Origin: Streptomyces sp. CBMA123
GTDB lineage: Bacteria > Actinomycetota > Actinomycetes > Streptomycetales > Streptomycetaceae
Direction: 5' to 3'
DNA length: 33,503 nucleotides
NCBI RefSeq assembly: GCF_014596465.1
Contig: NZ_MECK01000628.1
Coordinates: forward strand, 1 to 33,503
The stretch's first letter is position 1. Each line of letters begins with the position of its first letter. Below, in pieces: positions 22,945-30,860 of the stretch. Position numbers and translations under genes: made by a program. The notes beneath the pieces are model-generated. The model worked only from the letters and a program-made list of their open reading frames with translations, searched no databases and was not told the origin of the DNA.

Positions 22945-25900
22945 GTGGACGAGCACGGTATGGGTCCCCACGGGGGTGGCGGTCCGGGCGATCGGGCGGC
23001 GGCGCAGAGCGCGCTGCGCCAGGCGCTGGCCGCGCTCGTCGCCCCCGAGGGCGAGCGACCCCACCCGCAGGACCTCGCCGACGTGCTGTGGATCTCCCGG
23101 CTGGCCGGCCTCGCACCCCTGCCCGACGGCGGCCCGCAGCCGCCCACCGGCCCGCCCACCACCCCACCGCCCGTCACCCCGCAGACCGGAACCCCGCCGA
23201 CCGGAACCCCGCAGCGGACCGCCACCACGCCCGGCCGGCCGGCCGGGCCCCGACCGCCCGCGCCCACCACCCCGCAACCCGACCCCAAGGTCGAACTGCA
23301 CCCCCGCAGCGCCCCCACCGGCACCGCCCGGCCGGAGGCGGTCGCCCGCGGCGCCGAGGTCGTCCAGGTCACCCGGCCCACCGCCCTGCCCGGCGCCCTG
23401 GCCATCGCCCGCGCCCTGCGCCCGCTGCGCCGGCCACTGACCCAACGCCCCGGCGGCCGACGGCGGTTGCACCTCGACGAGGAGGCCACGGCGGCGGCCA
23501 CCGCCGAGGCCGGCGTCCTGCTGCCGGTCTGGCAGCGCGCCCAGCCCCGGTACTCCGTCGACCTGCTGGTCGACACCGGCGCCACCATGGCCGTCTGGCA
23601 CGACCTGGCCGGCGAACTCGCCACCCTGCTGGAACGCCACGGCGCCTTCGAGGACGTACGCACCTGGTCCCTCGACACCGACCGGGACACCCCGCACCTC
23701 ACCCCCTTCCGACGCCGCCGCACCGCCGTACCACCGCCCGCCACCCCCGACCGCAACTGGGCCCGCCCCCTCGCCGAGCCGCACCGGCGCCGCATCCTGT
23801 TCGTCCTCACCGACGGCGTCGGCCCCGCCTGGTACGGCGCCGACCTGGTGCCCCTCCTCGCCCGCACCGCCGCCACCGGCCCGGCCGCCGCCCTCCAAGT
23901 CCTGCCCCGCCGCCTCTGGCACCGCACCGCGCTGCGCCCCGCCCCGGTCGAGGCCCGGGCCGCCACCCACGGACGGCCCGTCCCCGTCCTGCGCAGCGAC
24001 ACCACCCTGCCCGGCATCCCGCGCGGCCGGGCCGGCGAGGCGGCACGCGCCGCGGTGGGCTGGCTCCCGGTGCTGGAGATCGACGCCGACTGGCTCGCCC
24101 CCTGGGCCGACCTCACCGCCGGCCGCACGACCGGCTGGACGCCCATGCTCGCCGCACCACTCAGCGGAGTGCCCCGGCCACGCCGCCCCCGCGCCGGGGA
24201 GACGGACCCACGCCCCGCCGCCGACCGCGTTGCCGCCTTCCGGGCCGGCAGCTCTCCGAACGCCTACCGGCTCGCCTGCCACCTGGCGGCGGCGCCGCTC
24301 AGCCTGCCGGTGATGCGACTGGTCCAGCGGGCCACGGTGCCGGAGTCGGGGCAGCGGGAGCTGGCCGAGCTCTTCCTGTCCGGGCTGATCGAGGTGCGGG
24401 AGAAGGCCGCCGACCCGGACGAGGTGGTGTACGACTTCGTCGACGGCGTCCGGGAGGAGCTGCTGGGGGAACTGACCCGGACGGAGTCGGTACGGGTGCT
24501 GGACCACGTGCTCGCCAAGGTCTCCGGGCGGGTCGCGGCCACCTTCGGCGGGACACTCGACTTCCGCGCCCTGGCAGCCGGCACGGGGGAGGGGAAGCAC
24601 CGGCTCCCGGAGCGCAGCCGCCCGTTCGCCGAGGTCGCGGCGACGGTGCTGGCGGGGGCGGGCGGCCAGCACGCGGCGATCGCGCGGCACTTGGGCACTG
24701 TGGTGGCCGGCCGGACGCTCCGCCGGGAGCTGCTCACCCCGCCGCCGCCGATCGTCAGTCCGCCCGACCCGCCCCGGTTGATCGGACGGCGCGAGGCACT
24801 CGACCTGATCGCGCAGGCGTTCGACCCGGCCCGACGCCATCCGACACGCCAACTGGTGGCCGTCAACGCTCCCCTGGGCATGGGAAGGTGCCGCCTCGCC
24901 CAGGAGTACGTCCGGCGCTACGGCGCGCGCCACACCCTCGTCCACTGGATCGAGACCCGCTCCGCCGACTCCCTGCGGCACGGCTTCGCCCGGCTCCGCG
25001 ACGCCCTCGGCGCGGGATCCGGATCGGCCGACCGCTCCGTACCGCTGAACGAACTGCTCGGCAGCCACCCCGGCTGGCTGATCGTCATCGACGGCCTCGA
25101 CGCCGGTCTCCCACCCACCGAGGAGGCCTGGCCCCAGGACCTGCTCGACCTCGCCGACGCCCGGAGCGGCTGCCTGCTCGTCACCACCGGCTCGGACCGG
25201 GAGCTGGAGCGGCTCGGCCGCCCCTGGGTCGCGGTCACCCTCGGCTTCCTCACCGAGGCCGAACTGCGCGAGGAGATCCGCCATCGCCTCGGCGACGCCT
25301 ACCAACGGATCGAGCACGCCCAGGAGTTCCAGCACCTGCTGGACCGGATGCCCCGACGCCCGGACGAACTGGCGGCCTGGCACCTCGACGACCAACTCGC
25401 CGTCCTGGCCGGGACATCCGGGTCGGGGAACTCCTCCTCCAACGTCCGCAGCTTCCGGCTGCCCAGCCCGGCGCTGGCGATGGCGCTGATGCCGGCCGAG
25501 GACGGGGGTTACCTCGCTGTCTACGGTGCGGACCGGCTGGTACGCAATATCGACGTGATGACCGGCCAGGAGACCGAACCCGCGGTGGAGCTCGAGGACT
25601 CCGGCACCGAGTTCGTCGCGATGGCTGGGCTTCGTGACCGGATCTTCGTCATCTGCACTGCGGATTCCAGTGGAGGATTCGCCTTCTGGGACGCCCGCGA
25701 GGGCCACTTCGCCGCGGGGGAACGGGGACCGTCCTCGCCGCCGGTGGCGATGGCCCGGTTCGTCCACACCGACGGAGAGGTCTACCTCTGGATGTCGGAC
25801 CTCGACGGCCGGATGCGGATCTGGGACGCCCGGACCGACGGAGTGGTCCTGGAACTGCCCGGCCTCCCCGGCGGCCACCGCTCCTGGGCGATGACCACCC

Positions 25901-28893
25901 TTCCCCAGCCGGACGGGCCCTCGCTCCTGATCGGCGTCGACCCGACCGGACGGCTGCACCGCTGGCGACCCGACGACCCCTCGACCCATGAGTCCTTCGC
26001 CGCCGCCGTGGTCGACCCCGGCCGGGCGCGGACCATCGTCGGGATCACCGGCGACGAGACCCGCTGCGTGATCGCCTCGATCGGCGACCGGGACACCCAC
26101 GTCCACATCTGGGAGTTCGAGGGCCGCTGGCGCGGCGACCGGCGGAGCGAGAGTGAACTTCCGCTGCTGGCCAGCCGGTTCCGCCTGTTCGAGCGGATCG
26201 CCCAGGGGCGGCAGAGCGAGGTCTGGCGGGCCCGGGACGAACAGGACGGCTCGACCGTCGCGGTGAAGACCTTCGACCGGGACCGTCACGCCACTCGCCC
26301 GGACACGGACGTGTTCCTGGACCAGGCCAGGAAGCTCACGCTGCTCGGACACCCCGGTGTCCTCGGCTGCCGACTCGCCGGGAGCGACCCCGAACGCCTC
26401 TACCTGGTCCTCGAGTTCATCGACGGACCCGATCTGCGGACCGTACTCGACGGGGAGCCGCTGCCCCCGTACGAGGCGGCAGCGATCGCCCACGGCGTCG
26501 CCGAGGCGCTCGACTACCTGCACGGCCACGGGATCGCGCACGGCAGGATCGAGCCCGCCAACGTCCTCGTCCGCCCGGACGGCAGCCCGGTCCTCTGCGA
26601 CTTCGGGATCGACTTCACCGGATCCGGCGCGGCGGAGCCGGCCGACGACCTCCACGCCCTCGGCAACCTCCTCCAGCAGACCGGCGTCCCCGAGGCCCTG
26701 CAAGGGCTCGTCCTCGAACTGCTCCACCCGGACCCGCGCCGACGGCCGTCCGCCGCCGAAGCCGCCCGGCGGATCGCCGCCTCGGGCGCCCTGCGAGAGC
26801 CCGACCGCACCCCGGAACCCCCGCTCAGGTTCACCCTGCTCGGCGAGGTGGGGGTCTGGCGCGGGGACGAGCCGCTGGACCTCGGCCCCCCGGAACGGGC
26901 GGCCGTGCTCGCCGCCCTGCTGAAGTACCGGGGCCGCCCCGTCCGGGCCGAGGTCCTGATCGACGCGGTCCGGTCGCAGCACACCTCGTCGGCCCGCGAG
27001 CTGGACGAAGTCTGGCTCCATGTCCAGGAGTTGGAGCGAGTGCTCAACTCGGCCTCGGCCCCGCGCGCCGTGGTCGAGGAACTGGCGGACGGCCACACCT
27101 GGGTCCTGAACGTCACCTCCGGGCAGATCGACGTCGTCCTCTTCGAACGGGCCCTGGAGCGCGCCGAAGCGGCACTCGAGGACGGTGCCCCGGATGCGCT
27201 TCGACGCTACGCCGAGGAGGCCGAAGCCCTCTGGCAGGGGCCGCCGCTGGCCGACCTGCCAGGGCCGTCCGCAGAACTGGAGCGGACCCGTCTCAACGAA
27301 CTGTACCGACGCGTAGAGGAGTTGATCCTCGCAACCGCGCCGCCCACCGCGCCGGGGGGCGGTCGCCTCAGCTACTCCCTGCTCGGCCCGCTGCGCGTCC
27401 GGCGCGGCGAGCAGCCGGTGCGGGTCGGCTCACCGCAGCAGGAGGCCGTCCTTGCCGCCCTCCTGCTTCACGCCCCGGCAGCCGTGCCCACCCGCAGCCT
27501 GGTCGACGCGGTCTGGGGCGACCAGTCACCGGCCCGGGCCGGGGCGGTGGTGCACAGCCACGTGTCCCGGCTGCGGAACGTCCTGCGCGACCGGACCCAG
27601 CCGCGCGGCGCGACCGAGATCCTCCAGACGGTGGCCGACGGCTACCGGTTGGTCGTCGACCCGGGCTCGGTCGACGTGGCCGTCTTCGAGGAGCGGCTGG
27701 CCGCGGCCGTGCAGGCGGAGCAGGCCGGTGACCTGGCCGGCGGGCACAGGCTGCTGCGCTCCGCGCTCGACCTCTGGGAGGGCACCGCGCTGGACGGCGT
27801 CCCGGGGCCGTACGCCTCCTGGGAGCGCACCCGGCTGACCGAGCGCCGGATGGCCGCCACCGAGGACCTGTACGCCACCGGGCTGGCGCTGGGGCGGCAC
27901 CACGAGTTGCTGAACGAACTCGAACTGTCGCTCACCGAGCACCCGTTGCGCGAGCGGCTGTGCGCTCTGCTGATGCTCGCCTACTACCGGCTCGGACTGA
28001 AGGATCGCGCGATGGAGCCCTACCGGCGACTCCAGCAGCGGCTGGCGGAGGAGTTCTCCGTCGAGCCGGGCCCGGCGGTGACCGGGCTGTACCAGATGAT
28101 CCAGGCGGACGACCTCGAACTCCGCAGGCCCGGCCGGGCCGAGGCGCTCATCGTGCCACCGGGCGGGACCACCACGCCCGCCGTCGTGGACTCAGCCCGT
28201 CTCCCCCGTGGTGACGCGCCACAGGGGGTGGCGATCGGGCGCGACATCGCCCAACAGGTCCCGGTGTTCGTCGACTTCGAGGCCAACCCGCTGTTCGTCG
28301 TGTTCGGCGAGAACGGCGCGGGGAAGACCACGCTGCTCCGACTGCTCGTCAAGCAGCTCACCGATCGCTACACCTCGGAGCAAGTCGGCTTCCTGGTCGC
28401 CGACTTCCGCCGTACCCTGCTCGACGAGGTGCCGCCCGAGTGTCTCGTCCACTACGCGTCGGACATGCCGGGCCTGACCACCCTGGCTGGGATCCTGCGC
28501 GTTGCGGCCGAGAGCCGTACGCCGGGCGCCTGGCAGCGGCACAAGGCCGTCTTCCTCATCGTGGACGACTTTCATCTGACCGCCTCCATGGAGGAGGATC
28601 CGCTGTCCTCCCTCGTCGAACTCCTCCCGCAGGCCCGCGCGATCGGCCTCCACGTCATCATCGCCTGCACCACCAGGAGCGCGGGCCGGGCCGCCCCCGC
28701 CTCGCCGTTCCTCCGGACGGCCTGCGCGCTGGGGCCCCACGGCGTGGTGCTCTCCGGTGACAAACAGGAAGGCTCCCTGCTCGGCTCGGTGTCCCCCCGA
28801 TCCCTCCCCCCGGGCCGGGGAATCCTGGTGACGCCCGGCCGCCCGTCCGGAACCCTGATCCAGACCGGCTGGCTGCCGACCCGAAGGGCCTGA
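22945..28893 (+). CDS. Giant vWA-STAND-propeller-pseudokinase-SARP-EccC-ATPase fusion
   Basis: One uninterrupted frame of 1982 residues (GTG 22945, GAGG nine bases upstream). Order: N-terminal SAV_2336-like region with Pro/Thr-rich linker (1-165); vWA (about 195-400), its MIDAS reduced to DTGAT (Asp210); STAND/NB-ARC-like NTPase (about 610-825) with Walker A degenerate as GMGRCRLA (Arg648 for Lys) and Walker B IVIDGLD; about five WD-like blades (833-1060); kinase-like domain (1075-1280) keeping Lys1108 and DFG (1219-1221) but with HGR for HRD (1199-1201); winged-helix plus BTAD unit 1 (1294-1470); SARP-like unit 2 (1475-1722); EccC/FtsK-type ATPase (about 1735-1982) with intact GENGAGKT (1788-1795) and FLIVDD (Asp1874). 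No signal or membrane segment. It is the vWA partner of the MoxR/VMAP set and probably a sensor or scaffold. Confidence 0.88.
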   Translation: MDEHGMGPHGGGGPGDRAAAQSALRQALAALVAPEGERPHPQDLADVLWISRLAGLAPLPDGGPQPPTGPPTTPPPVTPQTGTPPTGTPQRTATTPGRPAGPRPPAPTTPQPDPKVELHPRSAPTGTARPEAVARGAEVVQVTRPTALPGALAIARALRPLRRPLTQRPGGRRRLHLDEEATAAATAEAGVLLPVWQRAQPRYSVDLLVDTGATMAVWHDLAGELATLLERHGAFEDVRTWSLDTDRDTPHLTPFRRRRTAVPPPATPDRNWARPLAEPHRRRILFVLTDGVGPAWYGADLVPLLARTAATGPAAALQVLPRRLWHRTALRPAPVEARAATHGRPVPVLRSDTTLPGIPRGRAGEAARAAVGWLPVLEIDADWLAPWADLTAGRTTGWTPMLAAPLSGVPRPRRPRAGETDPRPAADRVAAFRAGSSPNAYRLACHLAAAPLSLPVMRLVQRATVPESGQRELAELFLSGLIEVREKAADPDEVVYDFVDGVREELLGELTRTESVRVLDHVLAKVSGRVAATFGGTLDFRALAAGTGEGKHRLPERSRPFAEVAATVLAGAGGQHAAIARHLGTVVAGRTLRRELLTPPPPIVSPPDPPRLIGRREALDLIAQAFDPARRHPTRQLVAVNAPLGMGRCRLAQEYVRRYGARHTLVHWIETRSADSLRHGFARLRDALGAGSGSADRSVPLNELLGSHPGWLIVIDGLDAGLPPTEEAWPQDLLDLADARSGCLLVTTGSDRELERLGRPWVAVTLGFLTEAELREEIRHRLGDAYQRIEHAQEFQHLLDRMPRRPDELAAWHLDDQLAVLAGTSGSGNSSSNVRSFRLPSPALAMALMPAEDGGYLAVYGADRLVRNIDVMTGQETEPAVELEDSGTEFVAMAGLRDRIFVICTADSSGGFAFWDAREGHFAAGERGPSSPPVAMARFVHTDGEVYLWMSDLDGRMRIWDARTDGVVLELPGLPGGHRSWAMTTLPQPDGPSLLIGVDPTGRLHRWRPDDPSTHESFAAAVVDPGRARTIVGITGDETRCVIASIGDRDTHVHIWEFEGRWRGDRRSESELPLLASRFRLFERIAQGRQSEVWRARDEQDGSTVAVKTFDRDRHATRPDTDVFLDQARKLTLLGHPGVLGCRLAGSDPERLYLVLEFIDGPDLRTVLDGEPLPPYEAAAIAHGVAEALDYLHGHGIAHGRIEPANVLVRPDGSPVLCDFGIDFTGSGAAEPADDLHALGNLLQQTGVPEALQGLVLELLHPDPRRRPSAAEAARRIAASGALREPDRTPEPPLRFTLLGEVGVWRGDEPLDLGPPERAAVLAALLKYRGRPVRAEVLIDAVRSQHTSSARELDEVWLHVQELERVLNSASAPRAVVEELADGHTWVLNVTSGQIDVVLFERALERAEAALEDGAPDALRRYAEEAEALWQGPPLADLPGPSAELERTRLNELYRRVEELILATAPPTAPGGGRLSYSLLGPLRVRRGEQPVRVGSPQQEAVLAALLLHAPAAVPTRSLVDAVWGDQSPARAGAVVHSHVSRLRNVLRDRTQPRGATEILQTVADGYRLVVDPGSVDVAVFEERLAAAVQAEQAGDLAGGHRLLRSALDLWEGTALDGVPGPYASWERTRLTERRMAATEDLYATGLALGRHHELLNELELSLTEHPLRERLCALLMLAYYRLGLKDRAMEPYRRLQQRLAEEFSVEPGPAVTGLYQMIQADDLELRRPGRAEALIVPPGGTTTPAVVDSARLPRGDAPQGVAIGRDIAQQVPVFVDFEANPLFVVFGENGAGKTTLLRLLVKQLTDRYTSEQVGFLVADFRRTLLDEVPPECLVHYASDMPGLTTLAGILRVAAESRTPGAWQRHKAVFLIVDDFHLTASMEEDPLSSLVELLPQARAIGLHVIIACTTRSAGRAAPASPFLRTACALGPHGVVLSGDKQEGSLLGSVSPRSLPPGRGILVTPGRPSGTLIQTGWLPTRRA

Positions 28894-28976
28894 TGACCGC
28901 AGACGGCGCGAGTCCGCTCCTGCGGGGTGTGTACCGGGCTTGCGTCAGGGACCAGTGGACTCCGGGCGGGAGCTCG

Positions 28977-29948
28977 TCAGGGCCGGGCGGCGAAGACCCA
29001 GCGGGTGGCGGCGAGGGCGTCGTCCCGTTCGGGGAGCGGGCCGCGGCCGTAGTGGCGGGTGAACTCGAAGGGGGTGTGGGCGGTGGTGGACCAGCCGCGC
29101 GCGGCGAGGTCGGCGGGGGTGTCGGGGCGGGGGCCGGCGTCGAGGAGGGCGAGCAGGTCGATGCCGGTCCGTTCGCGGGTGGCGGTGTGGACGGGGTGGT
29201 CGCGGCCGGCTGCGGGATCTGCGCCGGGTTCGGCCTCCTGGAGGAGGGCCTCGTAGGCCAGGGTGGAGCCGGGGGCGCTGAACCGGTCGACGGTGGCGAA
29301 GAGTTCGCGTTCGGTGGTGCTGGGCAGGTGGAGCAGCAGGCCTTCGGCGAGCCAGGCGGTCGGCTGGTCGGGGTGGAATCCGGCGGCGGTGAGCGTCTCG
29401 GTCCAGTCGGTGCGGAAGTCGGCGGCGACGGTGGAGCGTTGGGCCGTCGGCCGGGCGTCGATGCCGTCCAGGACGCGCTGTTTGAAGGCCAGCACCCCGG
29501 GCCGGTCGACCTCGTAGAGGGCGCAGTCGGCCGGCCAGTCCAGCCGGTACGCCCGGGTGTCGAGCCCGGCTCCGAGCAGCACGACCTGCCGGGCGCCGAG
29601 TTGGACGGCGCGGAGCAGCTGGTCGTCCAATGCCCTGGTGCGCAGGGCGAAGTAGCGGCCGAGCCGGCCCCACAACGGGTCGGCCTCGCCGTCCGGGACG
29701 TCCTGGGGGTGGAGGGGCCAGCGGGCGGCGGCGGGGGCGGCGCGGACGAAGTGCTCCGCGTACGGGTCCCGGGCGAGGGCGTCGGGGCGGTGGGTCTCGA
29801 TGGCCCGGGCGGCGGCGACCAGCAGGGCGGTGGGCGGCACCCCCTCGGCCAGGTCCTCGGTCACGCCCTCGGCCTCGCCCTCCTGCGCGTCCTCGGCCGG
29901 GCCGGGTTCCTCGGCCAGGCCGGTGTTCTCGCTCATGCCGACGGTCAT
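28977..29948 (-). CDS. LCM-type SAM-dependent methyltransferase
   Basis: A 323-aa class I methyltransferase of the leucine-carboxyl-methyltransferase-like group, widespread in actinobacteria. The SAM site is VVLLGAGLDTRAYRL followed by the acidic EVDRPGVLAFK; other conserved parts are YFALRTRALDDQLL and AEGLLLHLPS. The first ~35 residues are acidic (Glu/Ala/Gly) and probably disordered. ATG at 29948 follows AGGAG by five bases and overlaps the hydrolase stop (ATGA), so it is the last gene of a coupled set. The substrate is unknown. It is convergent with the giant fusion gene, 83 bp apart, and I saw no clear terminator between them. Confidence 0.92.
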   Translation of the reverse strand: MTVGMSENTGLAEEPGPAEDAQEGEAEGVTEDLAEGVPPTALLVAAARAIETHRPDALARDPYAEHFVRAAPAAARWPLHPQDVPDGEADPLWGRLGRYFALRTRALDDQLLRAVQLGARQVVLLGAGLDTRAYRLDWPADCALYEVDRPGVLAFKQRVLDGIDARPTAQRSTVAADFRTDWTETLTAAGFHPDQPTAWLAEGLLLHLPSTTERELFATVDRFSAPGSTLAYEALLQEAEPGADPAAGRDHPVHTATRERTGIDLLALLDAGPRPDTPADLAARGWSTTAHTPFEFTRHYGRGPLPERDDALAATRWVFAARP

Positions 29949-30580
29949 GCGCGCTCCTGCTGCTCGGGGGCGGGGGTCTCGGGAATCCGTGTCCAGACGG
30001 TGAGTTGGTCACGGGTGGTGACGCGGGCGCCGTACACCCGGCGCATGAAGGCGAGGACGGAGTCGTCCGGGAGGTGCAGCGCCGCGGTGCAGTCGGCGAG
30101 TACGGTGATGTGGAAGCCCTTCTGGAAGGCGGTGCGCGCGGTGCTGTCCACGCACACGTCGGCGAACACGCCTGCCAGGGCGAGGTGTTGGACGCCGCTG
30201 TCCACCAGGTGCCGTTCGAAGCCCGGGCTGAGGAAGGCGTCGAAGCAGGCGTGTTTGGTGAAAACCGCCTCGCCGTCCTGCGGGGTCACGGCGGTGAAGG
30301 CGGCGCCCCAGCTCCCGTCGAGGCACTTGGGGCGTTTGCCGAGGGTGGCGTCCCGGTGGCGCCAACTGGCGCCCTGGTGGGCGGGATCGCCGAGGAAGCG
30401 GACGAACACCACCGGGGTGCCGTGGGCCCGGGCCGCCTGGACGGCCTGGGCGGTGTTGGCGGCGACGGTGGGGAGCCGGGTGGGGTCGCCGGGGTAGCGG
30501 GCGGCGGCGGCCGGGCCGGCGCAGAAGTCGTTCTGCAGGTCGACGACGACCAGGGCGGTGTGGCCGGGCGGCGCGCTCAC
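29945..30580 (-). CDS. Isochorismatase-family cysteine hydrolase
   Basis: A 211-aa cytoplasmic hydrolase of the isochorismatase/nicotinamidase superfamily. The catalytic triad is visible: Asp in VVVDLQNDFC, Lys in FTKHACFDAF, Cys in GVFADVCVDST. The family spans nicotinamidases, carbamoylases and others. A metal-site feature of nicotinamidases is not obvious, so the substrate is left open. The GTG at 30580 overlaps the stop of a 30-codon ORF (GTGA), and its own stop overlaps the methyltransferase start. The three are therefore read as one coupled unit. Confidence 0.92.
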   Translation of the reverse strand: MSAPPGHTALVVVDLQNDFCAGPAAAARYPGDPTRLPTVAANTAQAVQAARAHGTPVVFVRFLGDPAHQGASWRHRDATLGKRPKCLDGSWGAAFTAVTPQDGEAVFTKHACFDAFLSPGFERHLVDSGVQHLALAGVFADVCVDSTARTAFQKGFHITVLADCTAALHLPDDSVLAFMRRVYGARVTTRDQLTVWTRIPETPAPEQQERA

Positions 30581-30669
30581 GCGGCCGCTCCGGACGGGTT
30601 GACGACCGGGGTGCTGGTACGTTCCGCGCCCGGACCCCGGTCAACGGCGAGTGCGACGACGGGTGTCAC
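30577..30669 (-). CDS. Possible 30-residue peptide upstream of the hydrolase
   Basis: GTG at 30669 is preceded by a strong GAGGAGG (30685-30679) with a 9-nt spacer, the best ribosome-binding site in this set. The frame ends with TGA overlapping the hydrolase GTG (GTGA). The product begins MTPVVALAVDRGPG and ends STPVVNPSGAAA, with TPVV repeated and no Cys or membrane span. It may be a leader ORF that couples translation to the hydrolase, or a small peptide substrate for the neighbouring enzymes. I recognise no family; the signal and overlap are the evidence. Confidence 0.45.
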   Translation of the reverse strand: MTPVVALAVDRGPGAERTSTPVVNPSGAAA

Positions 30670-30797
30670 GGTGCGGTGCCTCCTCGGCTCGGTGCCAGTG
30701 GGGGGTCGGGCGGTCCGTGCCCGATCGGTTTTCCTCACTATCGGCCACCATGCGGAGGTGAGCGAGACATGATCGCCGGGGTCCACCTGATGGAGTG

Positions 30798-30822
30798 AAC
30801 TCGGTGTGGCGGAAACCGAGTT
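30798..30822 (-). terminator. Small hairpin after the ApbE gene
   Basis: AACTCGGT (30798-30805) pairs exactly with ACCGAGTT (30815-30822) over a 9-nt loop, about 36 bp downstream of the ApbE stop on the minus strand and before the peptide/hydrolase set. There is no U-tract, so it is a weak terminator candidate. Confidence 0.4.
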
Positions 30823-30830
30823 GCCGCAGC

Positions 30831-30860
30831 GGTTCGGCGGTCCAGGGGTTCGGCGGTTCA
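30831..30860 (-). repeat. Two-copy 16-bp repeat at the ApbE stop
   Basis: GGTTCGGCGGTCCA (30831-30844) recurs as GGTTCGGCGGTTCA (30847-30860), a 16-bp period. The second copy contains the ApbE stop (TCA, read TGA on the minus strand); the first has TGG at that place. Confidence 0.7.

Noticed and set aside
22267..27096. 1609-codon frame antisense to the MoxR and giant fusion genes
   Set aside because: It mirrors the codon bias of the plus-strand genes, shows no domain motif and has no start signal.
28893..30497. Plus-strand frame overlapping the end of the giant gene
   Set aside because: It is the shadow of the methyltransferase and hydrolase genes on the other strand and shows no motif.
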